Assembly (NCBI RefSeq): GCF_031755915.1
Contig: NC_083382.1
Span: forward strand, 11,419,001 to 11,483,000
DNA length: 64,000 bases
Origin: Ziziphus jujuba
Taxonomy: Eukaryota; Streptophyta; Magnoliopsida; Rosales; Rhamnaceae
Direction of reading: 5' to 3'
The translations under genes and the position numbers were made by a program. The notes under the pieces were generated by a model. It made no database searches. It was not told where the DNA came from and was given only the letters and a program-made list of their open reading frames with translations. Shown here piece after piece: positions 1 to 11,439 of this stretch (position 1 is the stretch's first letter; every line of letters starts with the position of its first letter).

Positions 1-119
1 GTAGTTATTTTTTTGTTGGATAATTATTTTTTACACATCAATTTGCATAAATTTTAAAAATAGTTAATAACTTTATTTGAATCAATGAAAATTGTAAAGG
101 GACGTGATGAAACAATATT

Positions 120-667
120 TGTAACACACCGTCTCGAAATACATCGGAAATTTCTCAAGTTGATCGGGTTTGACTGTCGAAAATGGTCAAATGTTGACTT
201 TTTGACTCGGATGGCATTCTAGGTTGATTGAGGCACCGTTACAAAGTATGCGTCGACACGAGTTCATAGACTAGTAGCACGTTGAAATCGGAGCTACCGT
301 TTGAAAGTTATGATCAAAATAAATGGAGATCCGAACAATCCAAGGGTGCCAAAGTTGACTTTTTATTATTGTGAAATTGAGCTTTGACTCATGCATGATT
401 GTTAAGTATTATTCGATACAAGTTCATAGGCTAGTGGCATGCCTAATTTGGATATTTCTTTGAAAAGTTATTGACCTCTAAAATTTTCCGAATTTCGTAT
501 TATTTTATTATTATTTTTAGAAGTGTGTTTTCTGTACAGGGAATTTTGTGGTAAGTCCAACCCTTAGGGGAGACATTGTCGGATTTTCTTTAGAAGGTTC
601 GATAGGGTTTCCCTGGGATCAGGGCTTGTCTAGGGTTCTGGTGAGGAATTTTGAACGGGTCCTGACA
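120..667 (+). mobile_element. LTR-X copy 1, internally deleted solo LTR
   Basis: It begins with the family start (tgtaacacaccgtctcg) and ends with the family end (gaacgggtcctgaca), but is only 548 bp against about 3.1 kb for full copies. The 5' block, with the tagactagtagcacg motif, runs to about 520. The sequence then jumps straight to the 3' block (aagtgtgttttctgtacagg), so the leader and middle are gone. Flanks are atatt and atttt, a 4-of-5 match to a 5-bp target duplication. No coding content. Confidence 0.85.
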
Positions 668-753
668 ATTTTAATATGTAATCATCAATAATTTCGGTAC
701 TCTTTCATGATGCGATTCCCTCCTTGGTTGGCTATCGTTACAGTGGAGGGAGC

Positions 754-1075
754 CTAAGGCCTTTTTTGGCTATGTTTTCCATTTTTCGTTTTCAAAACAT
801 TATTTTAAAAATTAAAAAAATAGACATTTTCATTTGTTTTTTGAAAACAATTGTATTAGGCTAGTCATGTTTGAAAATAATTTTCAAAACTAGAAAACAG
901 AAAACAGAAAGCATCATTTTAATGTTTTTTGAATTTTATTTTATTTTTTAAATTTTTTTCTAAAACTGTTTTTGAAAACTGATGGCCAAACATGTAATCT
1001 TTTGTTTTGGAAACATTTTTCTGTTTTATAAAACAGAAAACTGTTTTAAAACCTAATGGCCAAACAGGCCCTAAG
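754..1075. mobile_element. hAT-type MITE-like element
   Basis: The left end reads taaggccttttttggctatg and the right end reads aatggccaaacaggccctaa. These are imperfect inverted termini of the TAGGGCCTGTTTGGCCA kind seen on non-autonomous hAT elements in many plants. The interior is A/T-rich with runs of gaaaacagaaaacag and no open frame. A clean 8-bp duplication is not visible; the flanks share only a ctaag-like string. Confidence 0.55.
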
Positions 1076-1078
1076 TTG

Positions 1079-1850
1079 CTTCCTTTGAAGCGGATCAACT
1101 CCTTAGTAGGCTCCCGTTAGACCTGATTAGGGTGCTTCGGATCGACAGTAATCGCTAGTGATAGGGTAAAAATCTTTGGATTTTTTTTTTTTTGGCATAA
1201 CATTTTATTTTATTATTTTTCGTTCTTTTCTGCATATTTCTTAAAGAACTTAAAAATGGAGGTGCAAGTTTTAGAAGCCCTCCTCCACCTCCATCACTGC
1301 CAAGGTTGAATCTGATGGCAACAATGCTTTGCCCAGATAGTTGAAAACTGATTATATTTTAAAGTTTCAAAACTATTGAAGATGAAAAATGATCAGATAG
1401 TTGATCTAGTCAAAGATCAAAATTAATGAGCAAAGATAATATAAAAAGTAGAGCTACATGTAAAATAAGAAAACATACCAGAAACTCATACGAAAACACA
1501 GACAAACAACACAAATATTTTACATGGTTCGGTTATTAGCAACCTACATCCATCCGCCCATAAAAGAGAGTTCAGATTTCATTGATCAAGAGAAGAATAC
1601 AAGCATTTCACACACCCACTATTCTTCATAGCGACAAGAGATAACTTTGGCTTTATTACAAAAACCTTTGAGCAATTCTCTGTTTTCATTTCGAAGCCAA
1701 AGAGCAGCTCTCCCACCGTTCACATATATGGGTTCTGGTTTATATATATTCGAGTAGGAAAAAATATTTTCTAACTTCCACATATCATATAAAGCAATCT
1801 CATGTGATAAACAAGAAAAGGCAGGCAACATCACGTGTGCAGAAATCATC
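1079..1850. other. No gene seen; possible old LTR debris
   Basis: This stretch lies between the MITE-like element and an RLP fragment. It is A/T-rich with a T-run near 1180. The segment around 1528-1570 (catggttcggttattagcaa) resembles the ggttcggnaa signature of Ty1/copia LTR 5' regions, but no ends, primer site or coding remains are visible. A 76-codon frame on the minus strand at 1619-1849 shows no recognisable motif. Confidence 0.35.
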
Positions 1851-1857
1851 CATTAGT

Positions 1858-2615
1858 TACCAAGATAAGCAAGTAGCGTAACAAAAAAACTTGTGTCCAC
1901 CAGCTTCAAATGTTTGAGGGTACTGCCCCAATGAAATTCTGGTAAGTAGACTTTGAGGTTTTGGTTGTGCAACATTTTAAGAAACTCTAGATTTGGAAGC
2001 TAGAAAGTTTGAGCTGGAAATTCACCATATGAGCCAGAATCTTCAAGATATAGACTTGTTAAATAGATAAATTTGCTATCATGTTAGGAATTGTGTATCC
2101 TATGTTAATATTGCTATACGACAAGAATTTTCATGCTTGTTAGGTTCCAGATTAAGTGTATGAAAGTGGAATGTTCTAAGTTCAAATTTTATTGTTTTGA
2201 TAGCTGTGGGATTTCATTTGGGACTTGATCAGATAAATGCAAACAAGAGAGGTTGAGAAATATGAGCTGTGAAGGATGAACAAAACCAGTTTCGATTTAG
2301 GAGAAGTTAAAATAGTTGTTGGAAAGTTAAGGCTTTGAAGGTGAACAAGATGAAAAAGGGTGCTAGTAGAGTTGAGAGAAACCATAGACGCGGCCATTAC
2401 CATGGTCAATTCCATGACAAAACCAGTATCTTCATTGCAATGTATGCCATCTCATGACCAACAATCTTCATCAACTTTTCATGATGGAAACTTTGGATAT
2501 GATGAAACTTCATAACCAGAAACACACTATTTCTTGTCAATGATAAATATATCATTGAATCGCATTAAAACAGATCTCTCATGGTCATGGCACTTGGGGT
2601 GCATAAAAGAGAATT
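1858..2615 (-). pseudogene. RLP (LRR receptor-like protein) N-terminal fragment
   Basis: Read on the minus strand from about 2615, the sequence encodes the RLP N-terminal cap (CHDHERS), then a SYPK-like piece, a stop, the DGIHCNEDTG motif and an early repeat (LFHLVHLQSLNF). Nearer 1900-2050 it matches RLP LRR text (LTSLYLED-like, GEFPAQTF, LPNLEFLK). RLPs are membrane-anchored extracellular LRR receptors of plant immunity and development. Several in-frame stops and frame changes break it, and the rest of the LRR domain and the membrane segment are absent here. It lies downstream of and parallel to the RLP-A pseudogene, so it is probably the start of a tandem neighbour. Family call is firm; exact ends are not. 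Confidence 0.75.
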
Positions 2616-3219
2616 GTGTTCTAAAGTAATAAAATAGACAAGATGGACTTGGGGTGCATAAGAGTGCACATTAAGTAATAAAATGAATTGGACTCCATAA
2701 ATATATGTTTTTAACAGAATATTTTTTATTCTGAAGAGATCGGCAGTTTATAGAATGAGCTTGATATGTATATGCACACAATTATGATCAACAATAATAA
2801 TATTCCAAACAATTAAGTCTTTAAAGTACTCATAATCTCTATCTGAACAGATTGATTGAAATTGCTGTTGTTTTCAAACATTTTTTGAACTTTATCTTTC
2901 TCTAATTCCATGCTTTAAAGGAGCTACTTCTCTTACCTAGAAAATAAATAAATATATGTAGAAACTTTTAGAAAGTGCCATATGAAAATAACAAAGAAAG
3001 CATTGATTTATTATAAAACACCTCCTCTCCACCAAGAGAATAGTTTTTTAGGGATTACAAACAAAATCAAAGAAAAAAAAGAAAAAAAATTCACATTTAA
3101 AAATATAAAATAGTTTTGCCAAAAATAAACTACTTATCCGTTATGCATATAAAATGAAGAAAAAAAAAACTATTTGTAAATTGCAATGCTAATAAGAAAA
3201 AGCAAAAAGACTAGTTATG
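2616..3219. other. No gene seen (A/T-rich RLP intergenic DNA)
   Basis: Non-coding A/T-rich DNA between two RLP pieces on the same strand. It may hold the old promoter region of the fragment at 1858-2615 and the 3' flank of RLP-A. A-runs occur around 3060-3180. No repeat termini or RNA gene were recognised. Confidence 0.4.
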
Positions 3220-3616
3220 CAAAGCAGCTACTTTATTCTTTGGTAGCCTAATCCCAAATGTATAATCAAACCAATCATATATCCTATTAATTACAAAATG
3301 ACCAACCACAATCCAAATGACTGACCCACAACCATACCCCATCACTACTGGTTTCCAACCAAATTCCAATGCAGACCCTTTCTCTTTGTCTTCATCTTCA
3401 CTGTACTTGAAGATGGAGGTTGTAAGTCATTCGGGTCCCCACATTCCTTTGACAATGGCTTCCCACACAAACTTGCATTTCCTTCATATGAGTTGTCCAG
3501 AAATGTGTCAAATTGGTTGCCATGCGGGGCCCAATGAGGTTATTAAGCGCCACATTGAAAATTTCAAGAAAATTAAGCAGTGTAAGCCGTTGAGGAATCT
3601 ACTCTGATAGCTTGTT
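3220..3616 (-). pseudogene. RLP-A, 3' part (last LRR, acidic region, membrane segment)
   Basis: On the minus strand this encodes the end of an RLP: a last-repeat remnant (LLNFLEIFNV), the post-LRR cap (NASLCGKPLSKECG), an acidic/charged linker, then a hydrophobic segment (VIWIVVGHFVI) and a short cytoplasmic tail (YDWFDYTFGIRLPK). The frame shifts more than once. The rest of the same gene lies at 6866-8155. A 3.2 kb LTR-X insertion with a TTGTT duplication separates the halves, and the LRR reading resumes across the insertion. An opposite-strand open frame at 3317-3607 is a shadow of this piece. Confidence 0.85.
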
Positions 3617-6082
3617 TGTAACACCCCATCCCGAATCACACCGAAAATTTTCATGTTGATCGGGTTTGACCGTCATTGACCAAGTGGGGTTAAATTTTAA
3701 CTTTTTGCTTTGGATGAAATTTTTTGTTAGCTGAGATACCATTGTAGAGTACACGTCGACTTGAGTTCGTAGAATAGTAGTACATCGAAAACGGACCTAC
3801 GATTTAAAAAGTTATAAGCGAAACAAGATACAATTCGGATTGGTCAACGAGTTCGACATTGACTTTTTGGTTACATACATATTGGTGTTGATCCACATGT
3901 TATATGAAAGTGCTAATCAAAATGAGTCTGTAGACTGGTGGCATGCCTAATTTGGATATACGGTTTAAAAGTTATAGGTCTGTAAATTTATATATATTTT
4001 TCTTGAGACTAATTTTACCAGATCATAAAATGTTTAAAAAATCTTTGATTCATGCCATGTGTTACCAGTTAGGATGAACCACATGTCACATTTATAAAGT
4101 GCCACATATCATCCCTAATAAAATATTGTTTTATCATTTTATATTATTATATAATTATTTTATTGTTTTGTTTTATTTTTAATTTTCTTTTCTTTTGGGG
4201 GCATGTGGGGGAAAACAGCCTCCCTTCTTCTTCTTCTTCTTCTTCTCTCTCCTTCCTTCTCCCCTCCTCTTTCTCGGCCCTATCTCAACTGCACCCTTTT
4301 CCAGCCGTCAAATGGCCATATGTGCCGGACGACGTGATGGCCCACGGCTAGACGAGCTTGGTCACCGAATCTTCGACCAATTGGCTGACGGATGCACGGG
4401 GATCAGCGACCAAGGCCCGCAACCAGCGTTCTCCTTGTTAGCCAATTTTTCGGTGGCTACCGGCCATGTGACTAGTCCTTCCCCCTATTTCGAATCCCCT
4501 GATCTAAAAAATGACCTCCATTTGTTGAAATTTCAAACAGATTGAGAGATATGTTGAACTGAAGTTCGGCCGAGATTTCTTTATCATTTTTGGGTCATTG
4601 GTGAGGGGATATGGAAGATTAAGTTAGGTATCCTTGATCCTCATTCCTCAAGCTCTTATTTGACATATAGTTTGTTAATTTTGGATGGATATTTGAATTT
4701 TACTATTTTGAGGAATTTTTAAATATATATATATGTGTGTGTGTGTATGTTTATATATTTTTAAATGTATAACTTCACAGATGTAAATATATTTATAGAC
4801 ATCCATGGGTAAATGTATGTATGTATATATATAATCGTGCATATATGTATATGCTTGTATATATATAACAGTATATATATGTACATATGTGAAAGTGCAC
4901 ATAATTATTAGAAAGTTGTACATATATGTGTGTGTGAATAAGTATATGTTAGCGTATATGAAGATGTTTTATATATATATATACACACACACATTGTGTG
5001 TTATTTTTATGTGATATAAATTATTGTTATATGAAAGTTATTCCATGGTTTTAGTGAAATTTTTGGTATAAATTGATTTGAAGGGTTGAGAAATTAATTA
5101 TATTGAATTATTGCAATAAAAAATATATTGATGTGTTTAACTATTTATTTATGCATGGATTTGGTATTATGGTGGTAGAAATTGAAATATTCAATTTGAT
5201 GTAATTGAGATGATGAATTACAAGATAATATGGAATTTCATGAAATAGGTAAAAGTGTACAATTTGATTTTATTTTATTAAAATTTGATCTTTGATATTA
5301 TTATAAAATTTAATCAATTTTCGATGCACCATACACGTATTGGTGTTCTATAGTTGTTGATGTAATTAGCGCGCAGGTGGATTGTTATGAGCGTGCAAGT
5401 TTAGACTCTCCCGTGGTTGCCATCGGATTGAGGGTAGGCAAGTTTGATATTGGCCATAGCCACACCCTTCCATGGCCGGGATTGAGAGTTATAGCATCGA
5501 TGTTGTTGGGATGCTAGGGCAGCTTGGATGCAGGTTTCTCTCTTTAACCTCCCGTCAGGCGGTGCTTTGGGACGCTGAATACCGTAGGGCATTGCTAGTA
5601 TATATTATGGTGCATCAGGTATCTTTTAATATATATATATATATATAATTGTATGTTGTATTATATTATGTTTGAATGTATCACACCGTACAGGGATAAC
5701 AATCTGATGTGCTCCATGAAGAGCTAGCCTCGTAACTATATTGCCTATGAGTCCAAGGGACCGGACAACCAATATAGGCAACCAACCCTGGACTGTATTG
5801 GTAGCAGGATGCCAGCAACAGCTGAAATTATGGATCGCATAGCATATTGGAAGGTACCTCCGATACAAGTGTATGTTTCATAACATGTTATGAATTTTGA
5901 AATATTATTTTACCTTATATTATCTTTATCTATTCATAATATGATTTTCTAGCATTATACTTAATTGCTTTATTCATCATTACTATTATTAATATTAATC
6001 TTGTTATTAATATTGCTATTATTATTGTTGTTATTGTAATTGTTATTATTATTTATTATGATTATTTTTAGTATTAATTTCC

Positions 6083-6115
<33 letters not shown>

Positions 6116-6865
6116 CATTAATTATCATTGTTGCTACTATTTTTATTATTAGTATTTTGTGATTATTGTTACTATTATTATTAATATTATTATCATTATC
6201 ATTATCATATGGTACCTTCGGACAAATATCACAGCCTATGGGTAAGAAAGATAGCAATCGAGCAAGTATAATAGTCCTTGGACAAGTGATAGCCTTTAGG
6301 CAGGTGAAATAGCCCTTGGGCAGGTGTGGTTATGTGATAGCTCTTGGACAGGTGATCACCTTCGGATAAGTATAATAGCCCTCAGGCATGTATGGTAATA
6401 TGATAGCCCTTAGACAAGTTTATTAATACTATTATTATCGTTAAAATGGTTGTTATTATTATTATTGTTGATGTGGTGGTTGTTTTACCTTTATATATTA
6501 CACATTGATATGTTTGTAAAACAATATTTGAAATGTGTTGGAAATGTATGGCACTAAGTGGGTGGTATGGGCAGACGTGAACATTTAAAGGTATATTTTT
6601 GTTCTTTACTTATTAGTTTGTTTCTATTGTCTATATATTGTTATAGTTTGATATTGAAGTGCTGCTAATTGTGGAAATTTTTGTAGTCAGGTGGGAGGAA
6701 TAAGGAGATATCATTAGAAGTGTGTTTTTTGTGTAGGAAATTTTGTAGTAAGTCTAACTCTTATGGGAGATGCTGCCTGATTTTCCATTGGAAGATCTGG
6801 TAGTGTTTCCCTAGGATCAGGGCTTGTCTAGGGTTCCAGAAAAGGATCCTGGACAGGTCCTGACA
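3617..6865 (+). mobile_element. LTR-X copy 2 (subfamily A), solo LTR in RLP-A
   Basis: 3249 bp from TGTAACACCCCATCCCG to GGACAGGTCCTGACA, with a perfect 5-bp duplication TTGTT at 3612-3616 and 6866-6870. It carries the two tagactggtggcatg/tagaatagtagtacat blocks, a (TTC)n pyrimidine leader near 4220-4260, and long TATATG/TGTG and TTA microsatellites. It also has the gatgcaccatacacg block at 5322 and the 3' block after 6700. No primer site, polypurine tract or pol remains are present, so it is a solo LTR or an LTR-only non-autonomous unit. It splits the RLP-A pseudogene. Confidence 0.9.
5960..6430. repeat. TTA microsatellite followed by ~20-bp tandem repeats inside LTR-X copy 2
   Basis: From about 5970 to 6210 the sequence is a degenerate (TTA/TTG)n run. 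From 6210 to 6430 a variable unit of about 20 bp (tagcccttgggcaggtg-like) recurs with spacers: tagtccttgg, tagcctttagg, tagcccttggg, tagctcttgg, tagccctcagg, tagcccttag. The same pair of tracts occurs in LTR-X copy 4 at about 27440-27800, so it is a subfamily feature. Open frames through these tracts are low-complexity artefacts. Confidence 0.8.
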
Positions 6866-8155
6866 TTGTTACATGAAAGGTCCAACGCTTCTAGCTTAGA
6901 AAGGTCCTTAAGAGACGATGGGATGTGACCTACAAGTAAATTGTTGGAAAGGTGGAGTGAATTAAGACCTTTTAGATTTTCTATCAACACTGGAATCTCT
7001 CCTTCAAACCTGTTGTTTGAGAGATCTAACAAATTCAATGATTTTTGGATCTCCCAATGTTCTCTGGCTGTGCCTTTATTTGTTATTGTAATTTTAACAA
7101 AACCATAATGGTCATGCTCTCCAAAAACTTTCATGGCACCCCATTTTTGGAAGTAGTCATAAAACAGACATCCAGAGAAAGAGTTTTGAGTGAGATCAAC
7201 GATGTGCAACTTTGGGAATATTGCTCTGCTTTCGTTTTGATGACAAGGATCCCTTATAGCACCATTAAATTTATTAAAACATAAAATAAGAATCTTCGAT
7301 ACAAGAAGAGTTTCCGGACAAAATGGAAATGTATCTTTGATCGAATTGTTACACACATCAAGAATCTCAAGCTTTTTACAGTCTGCCATTGATCTTGACA
7401 ACTCATGTTTAGACTGGTTTGCATTTGATATCATGCCCCAATGTTGCATCCATTTGTCGCTCTATCTGGAATGGTTCCGCTAAAGTGGTATCGTTATAAT
7501 CTTAGGATATAAAGAGAACTACTCAAGTTTGCTAAATATGGAGGGAGTTTTCCATTAAAACTGTTGTTAGACAAATAAAGGGAACCAAGTGAAGTCAGAT
7601 TGCGAAACAAAGGAAGAATTTTGCCTTCCAATGCATTGTTTGACATGTCATAATCAACGATGGATGGTGATGGAATTAGGAGAGACCCTTTAAGATTGTT
7701 ATCGTTAAAGTGTGGGTTGAAACACACTGTAGATTGATCAAAACCAATTAGGAAATGAAAACTAAGGTCTAAGTATTTTTAAACTTGAATTATTAAATAT
7801 ACATGTGGGTATTCATCCTTTAATGCAGCAATTGTATCAACTAAGTTCTAACAATTTGGTTTGGCTCCAGAGAAAATCGGCAAGCTTTGTTAGTTTTCAA
7901 AAATCCAAGTCTAGAATTTGTAAGTGTGCAATGGTTGTGCTTGTGTTTGAACTTGTGGAACTCAAAACGAATGATAAATTGTTGTCCAACAAAGAAAGAA
8001 ATGATAAATTTTTTAGCAAAAGAAACATTTCTAGATCCACCATACCACATAGCTAATTAACAGACAGGTGATAAGTCTCAAGATTCATAAGTTGATAAAA
8101 TGAGCTGGGAATCTAACCTTCCAAATTACTGAATCCGTGGTTTAAAGTAGTTAAT
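6866..8155 (-). pseudogene. RLP-A, central and C-terminal LRR part
   Basis: The longest frame (about 6817-7449) encodes tandem plant extracellular LRRs: KKLEILDVCNN, IKDTFPF, FPKLHIVDLTQN, LNLLDLSNNRFEGEIP, LNSLHLSNN, LEALDLSCNN. Upstream at 7494-7727 lie YDMSNNALEGKI and LGSLYLSNNSFNGKLP. Further upstream, to about 8155, are broken repeats (MVDLEMFLLLKNLSFLSL, ILDLDF). These are the repeats expected before and after the non-LRR island of Cf-like proteins. Frame changes near 7450-7500 and 7730-7850 and several stops make it a pseudogene. It is cut at 6866 by LTR-X copy 2 and continues at 3616. Its 5' end abuts a truncated hAT-like element. The last residues of the minus frame run into LTR-X and are not genuine. 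Confidence 0.88.
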
Positions 8156-8165
8156 AAAGAGAGGT

Positions 8166-8769
8166 TACAAATTTATAATAATATAACATATGATATGATA
8201 ATATAAAAATCTCATACAATAGTGAAATATCAATACATATATATACATAGTAAACCTAATACTACTTCTTTAAAAATAATATAAAAAAATTTCTACATCT
8301 CCAATACTCTTATACATATTAATTTATATTTTTTTCAATCTCCATAAATCCAAACATGTGTTAAACATGCTATATTTAAGTAAACAAATATTATTTCAAT
8401 AATTTTTATTTTTTATTTTTAATTAATAAAAGAAAATCAATAATATAACCTTAAATAAGTTTGATATTTAGCAATAAAAAAGTAATAGTTAAAAATTTAT
8501 TAATAGTAAATTTAATATATTAAAGTTATAATTAAAACGGGTTATAATCATGTAAGGTTTAGATTAAACGAGTCAAACCAAAATTGACACGTTTAATTAA
8601 ATGGGTTAAACAGGTCAATTTCGGATTAAGCAGGTCAATCCCAAATTGATACGTTTATTAATCGTGTTAAACGGGTTAACCTGAACTCATTTATAATAAA
8701 CTCAAACTAGTTAAGTTCGTGTAATTTTTGAGTCATGTCATCGTGTCATGATCTAAATTGCCACCTCTA
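8166..8769 (-). mobile_element. hAT-like element, copy ii (truncated)
   Basis: The right end reads aaattgccacctcta, the inverse of the terminus TAGAGGTGGCAATTT. It is followed by gcaagact, the inverse of the 8-bp string AGTCTTGC found beside copy iv. The interior has the family's repeated gggttaaacaggtcaatttcgg text at 8590-8700 and the tail gttacaaatttataataatataac at the truncated end. No transposase frame is present. Four relatives lie in the window. Confidence 0.7.
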
Positions 8770-8879
8770 GCAAGACTATTAGGTAAATGAAAACTTTTGA
8801 CCTAAAAATAAAAAATAAAAAATAAAAAGAAAATGATTCACATTTGAAAATGTGTACGATTGCTAGGTAGAAGCATGAA

Positions 8880-9110
8880 TGACATTAATATAAATGTCTA
8901 CACAGGGCTAATTATGAAACTCAGTTCACCATTAATCTCAATGGAGTCTTCTTCCAAATTTTTATGTAATTACTTTATGCTTAATATTCTAATAATGCTT
9001 TTGTCTTTTGTCCCTCTCTTTGCTTGTTTATCCTCAGAAAGCAGCCTACTCCTACACGTTCTATGACCATGAGAGGTCTGCATGCATCATGCTACAATTA
9101 CTAAAACTAG
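8880..9110 (+). pseudogene. RLP signal-peptide exon module (plus strand)
   Basis: A short frame from an ATG at 8941 encodes a signal-peptide-like start (MESSSKF, then a hydrophobic run ILIMLLSFVPLFACLSSESS). It stops just before the cap text, where tatgaccatgagaggtctgc preserves YDHERSA in another frame. The match to RLPs then ends and a shared non-coding tail follows (tctnnctacaattactaaaactagtaac). The same module recurs at 11150-11400 (plus) and 12350-12572, 32035-32355 and 32530-32890 (minus). It sits head to head with the RLP fragment at 9170-9905. Confidence 0.75.
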
Positions 9111-9169
9111 TAACATATATATTTCTTTCATTTAATTTATTTTTTTTCTTTTTTCTTTCTACTTATCTG

Positions 9170-9905
9170 AGTTGTTAATGATGAATACAAGTTGGTAAGG
9201 GTTTTAGGAATGATGGTAACAGTTGACATGTTAACATAGCTAAGAACTAACTGTTTGATGTTTGTTAAGTTGTGGATCAGACTTTTCAAAATTGGAACCA
9301 TTTAGAGTCAATTGGTTTTCAAACAAATCGAGGGATGACAACATGGAAAGATGTTAAATTTCATTAGGAACTTCACCATAAAAAAAGGAATGGGAAAGAT
9401 TGAGTTATGTGAGCTTTGAAAGATGGACTCACCATGTTGGTATATGAGAGAAGGTGAAGCCATTGTAGGCAAGATTGAGGCTTCGAAGGTGAACAAGACG
9501 AAAAAGGGAGTTACTAGAGTGGATAGAACCAAAGAGGAGGCTGCTACTGAGGTCATGGCCTATGGCATGACCAGTATCCTCATCACAATCAATGCCATCC
9601 CACATGCAACAATCTTTGCTGCTATTCCAAGATGAAACCTTTGGATACGATGCAACATATTTAGAAGCACTTACATCAATGAAAAATGATTGCTTGAACT
9701 ACAACAATGTAGACCTTTCATGGTCGTGGCATCTATAAGAGAAGGCTGCTTTCTAAGTATAAGAGAGGGACAAAAGCATTATTAGGATATTAAGCACCAA
9801 GTCATTACAGAAAAATTTGAAAGAAAGCTCCATTGAGATTGTTGTTGAACTGAGTTTCACAATTAGCCTTGTGTAGACATTTATATTAATGTCATTCATG
9901 CTTCT
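9170..9905 (-). pseudogene. RLP N-terminal fragment (signal peptide, cap, first LRRs)
   Basis: From about 9905 downward the minus strand encodes a degraded signal peptide (LNILIMLLSLS), the cap CHDHERSTLL, FKQSFFIDVSASKY, SYPKVSSWNSS, DCCMWDGIDCDEDTGHAIG, and the first repeats (LFRLVHLRSLNLAYNGF, LSHSFFYGEVPNEI, MLSSLDLFENQLTLN). This is the standard order for the first ~200 residues of a Cf/RLP protein. At least two stops and one frameshift are present, and the sequence stops before the main LRR array. It lies upstream of RLP-A with the same polarity, so it may be RLP-A's own displaced 5' end. The hAT-like copy ii and an inverted signal-peptide module lie between them. Confidence 0.82.
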
Positions 9906-10017
9906 ATCTAACAGTTGTAGGCGTTCAAGTGCTGATTCATTTACTTTTTTTTTTAATTTTTTAATTTTGGGTCAAAAGTTATCATTTATCTAATAGACTT
10001 GCTGTGTATTTTAATTT

Positions 10018-11045
10018 TTGGCAATTCATGTTATCATGTCTTATTCGTGTCAACCTATTTATTAATTATGTCGAAATCGCTTAACCCAAATCCGACCCAT
10101 TTATTAATCGTGTTAGAAATCTTCAACTCATACATGACCTGTTTAATAAATAGGTAACCTAACATGACCCATTTAACCCATTTATTAAATGGGTCAATTT
10201 AGTTCAACACGATTCATTTACATGAAATTGACCTGTTTATACGAAGTTATCCTATTTACATAAAATTGATCTATTTATACGAAATTAATCCATTTACACG
10301 AAATTTATCTAATTAAATAAATTATCTTACTCAAATTATTTATTTCATATAAAAAAATAATTTAGTCATTAATTAATTCAAAATTAAAATATATATGTAA
10401 AACCATATAATTATAGTTACAAATTGACAATAATATAACATATGATATGATAATATAACAATCTCATACAATAGTTAAATATAGATACATATAGATACAT
10501 AATAAACATAATACTACTTTTTTAAAAAGTAATATAAAAAAACTTTATTAATAATTATGTTTCTAATTTTCTACATCTCCAATACTCTTATACATATTAG
10601 TTATTATTTTTTTAATCTCCACAAATCCATACTTGTATTAAACATGTTATATTTAAGTAAACAAATATTATTTCAATAATTTTGTTTTTTATTTCTAAAT
10701 AACAAAGGAAAATCAATAATATAACCTTAAATAAGTTCAATATTTACTAATAAAAAAATATTAATTAAAATTTTATTAATAGTAAATTTAATATATTAAC
10801 GTTATAATTTAAACGGGTTATAATTGTGTCGGTTTTAGACTAAATGGGTTAACCCAAAATTCACACGTTTAATTAAATGGATTAAATAGGTCAATTTCGG
10901 ATTAAGCAAGTCAATCCGAAATTGACATGTTTATTAATCATGTTAAACGGGTTGACCTAAACCCATTTATAATAAAGCCAAACCTGTTAACTTCGTGTCA
11001 TTTTTTAGTCGTATCACCATGTCATGATCTAAATTGCCACCTCTA
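10018..11045 (-). mobile_element. hAT-like element, copy i (near full length)
   Basis: About 1.03 kb, bounded by ggcaattcatg at the left and aaattgccacctcta at the right, with gcaagact following at 11046-11053. Both arms carry the signature repeats (aaatgggttaaa, gacacgattaataaa and inverses) that pair across the element. No open frame codes for a transposase. It lies between the RLP fragments at 9170-9905 and 11440-12190. Confidence 0.72.
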
Positions 11046-11129
11046 GCAAGACTATTAGATAAATGAAGACTTTTGATCAAAAAATAAAAAACAAAAAAAC
11101 AAAATGATTCAGCACTTGAAAACACGTCC

Positions 11130-11400
11130 GACTTTTAGGTAGATGCATGAATGATGTTAATATAAATGTTTGCATAAGGCTAACTATGAAACTCAGTTCA
11201 CCATTAATCTTAATGAAGTCTTCTTCCAAATTTTTCTGATATTACTTGATGCTTAATATTTTAATAATGCTTTTGTCTTTTGTCGCTCTCTTTGCTTGTT
11301 TGTTCTCATAAAGCAGCCTACTCCTATAGGCGCTATTACCATGAGATGTTTGCATGCATCTAGCTACAATTACTAAAACTAGTAACATATATATTTCTTT
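11130..11400 (+). pseudogene. RLP signal-peptide exon module (plus strand, second copy)
   Basis: Closely similar to 8880-9110: atgaatgatgttaatataaat, then a degraded hydrophobic leader, the taccatgagatgtttgcatgc remnant of the HERS cap, then the common tail actaaaactagtaacatata. The start codon is changed to ATGA out of frame and the leader frame is shifted. Like the first copy, it directly faces an inverted RLP N-terminal fragment. Confidence 0.7.
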
Positions 11401-11439
11401 CATTTAATTTCATTTTTATTCTTTTTTCTTTCTACTTTT

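Noticed and set aside
3317..3607. Plus-strand 96-codon frame
   Set aside because: It lies exactly opposite the RLP-A C-terminal coding text, which is the real signal.
5970..6257. 95-codon Asn-rich frame
   Set aside because: Translation of a TTA/TTG microsatellite. The same applies to the hydrophobic frame at 27445-27627.
5960..6430. Tandem ~20-bp repeats as a CRISPR array
   Set aside because: Unit and spacer lengths are irregular, units are degenerate, the setting is a plant LTR and no cas genes exist.
8860..9066. 68-codon plus frame as a small secreted protein gene
   Set aside because: It is the RLP signal peptide ending at a stop just before the cap. Sister copies show it is a broken exon, not a separate peptide gene.
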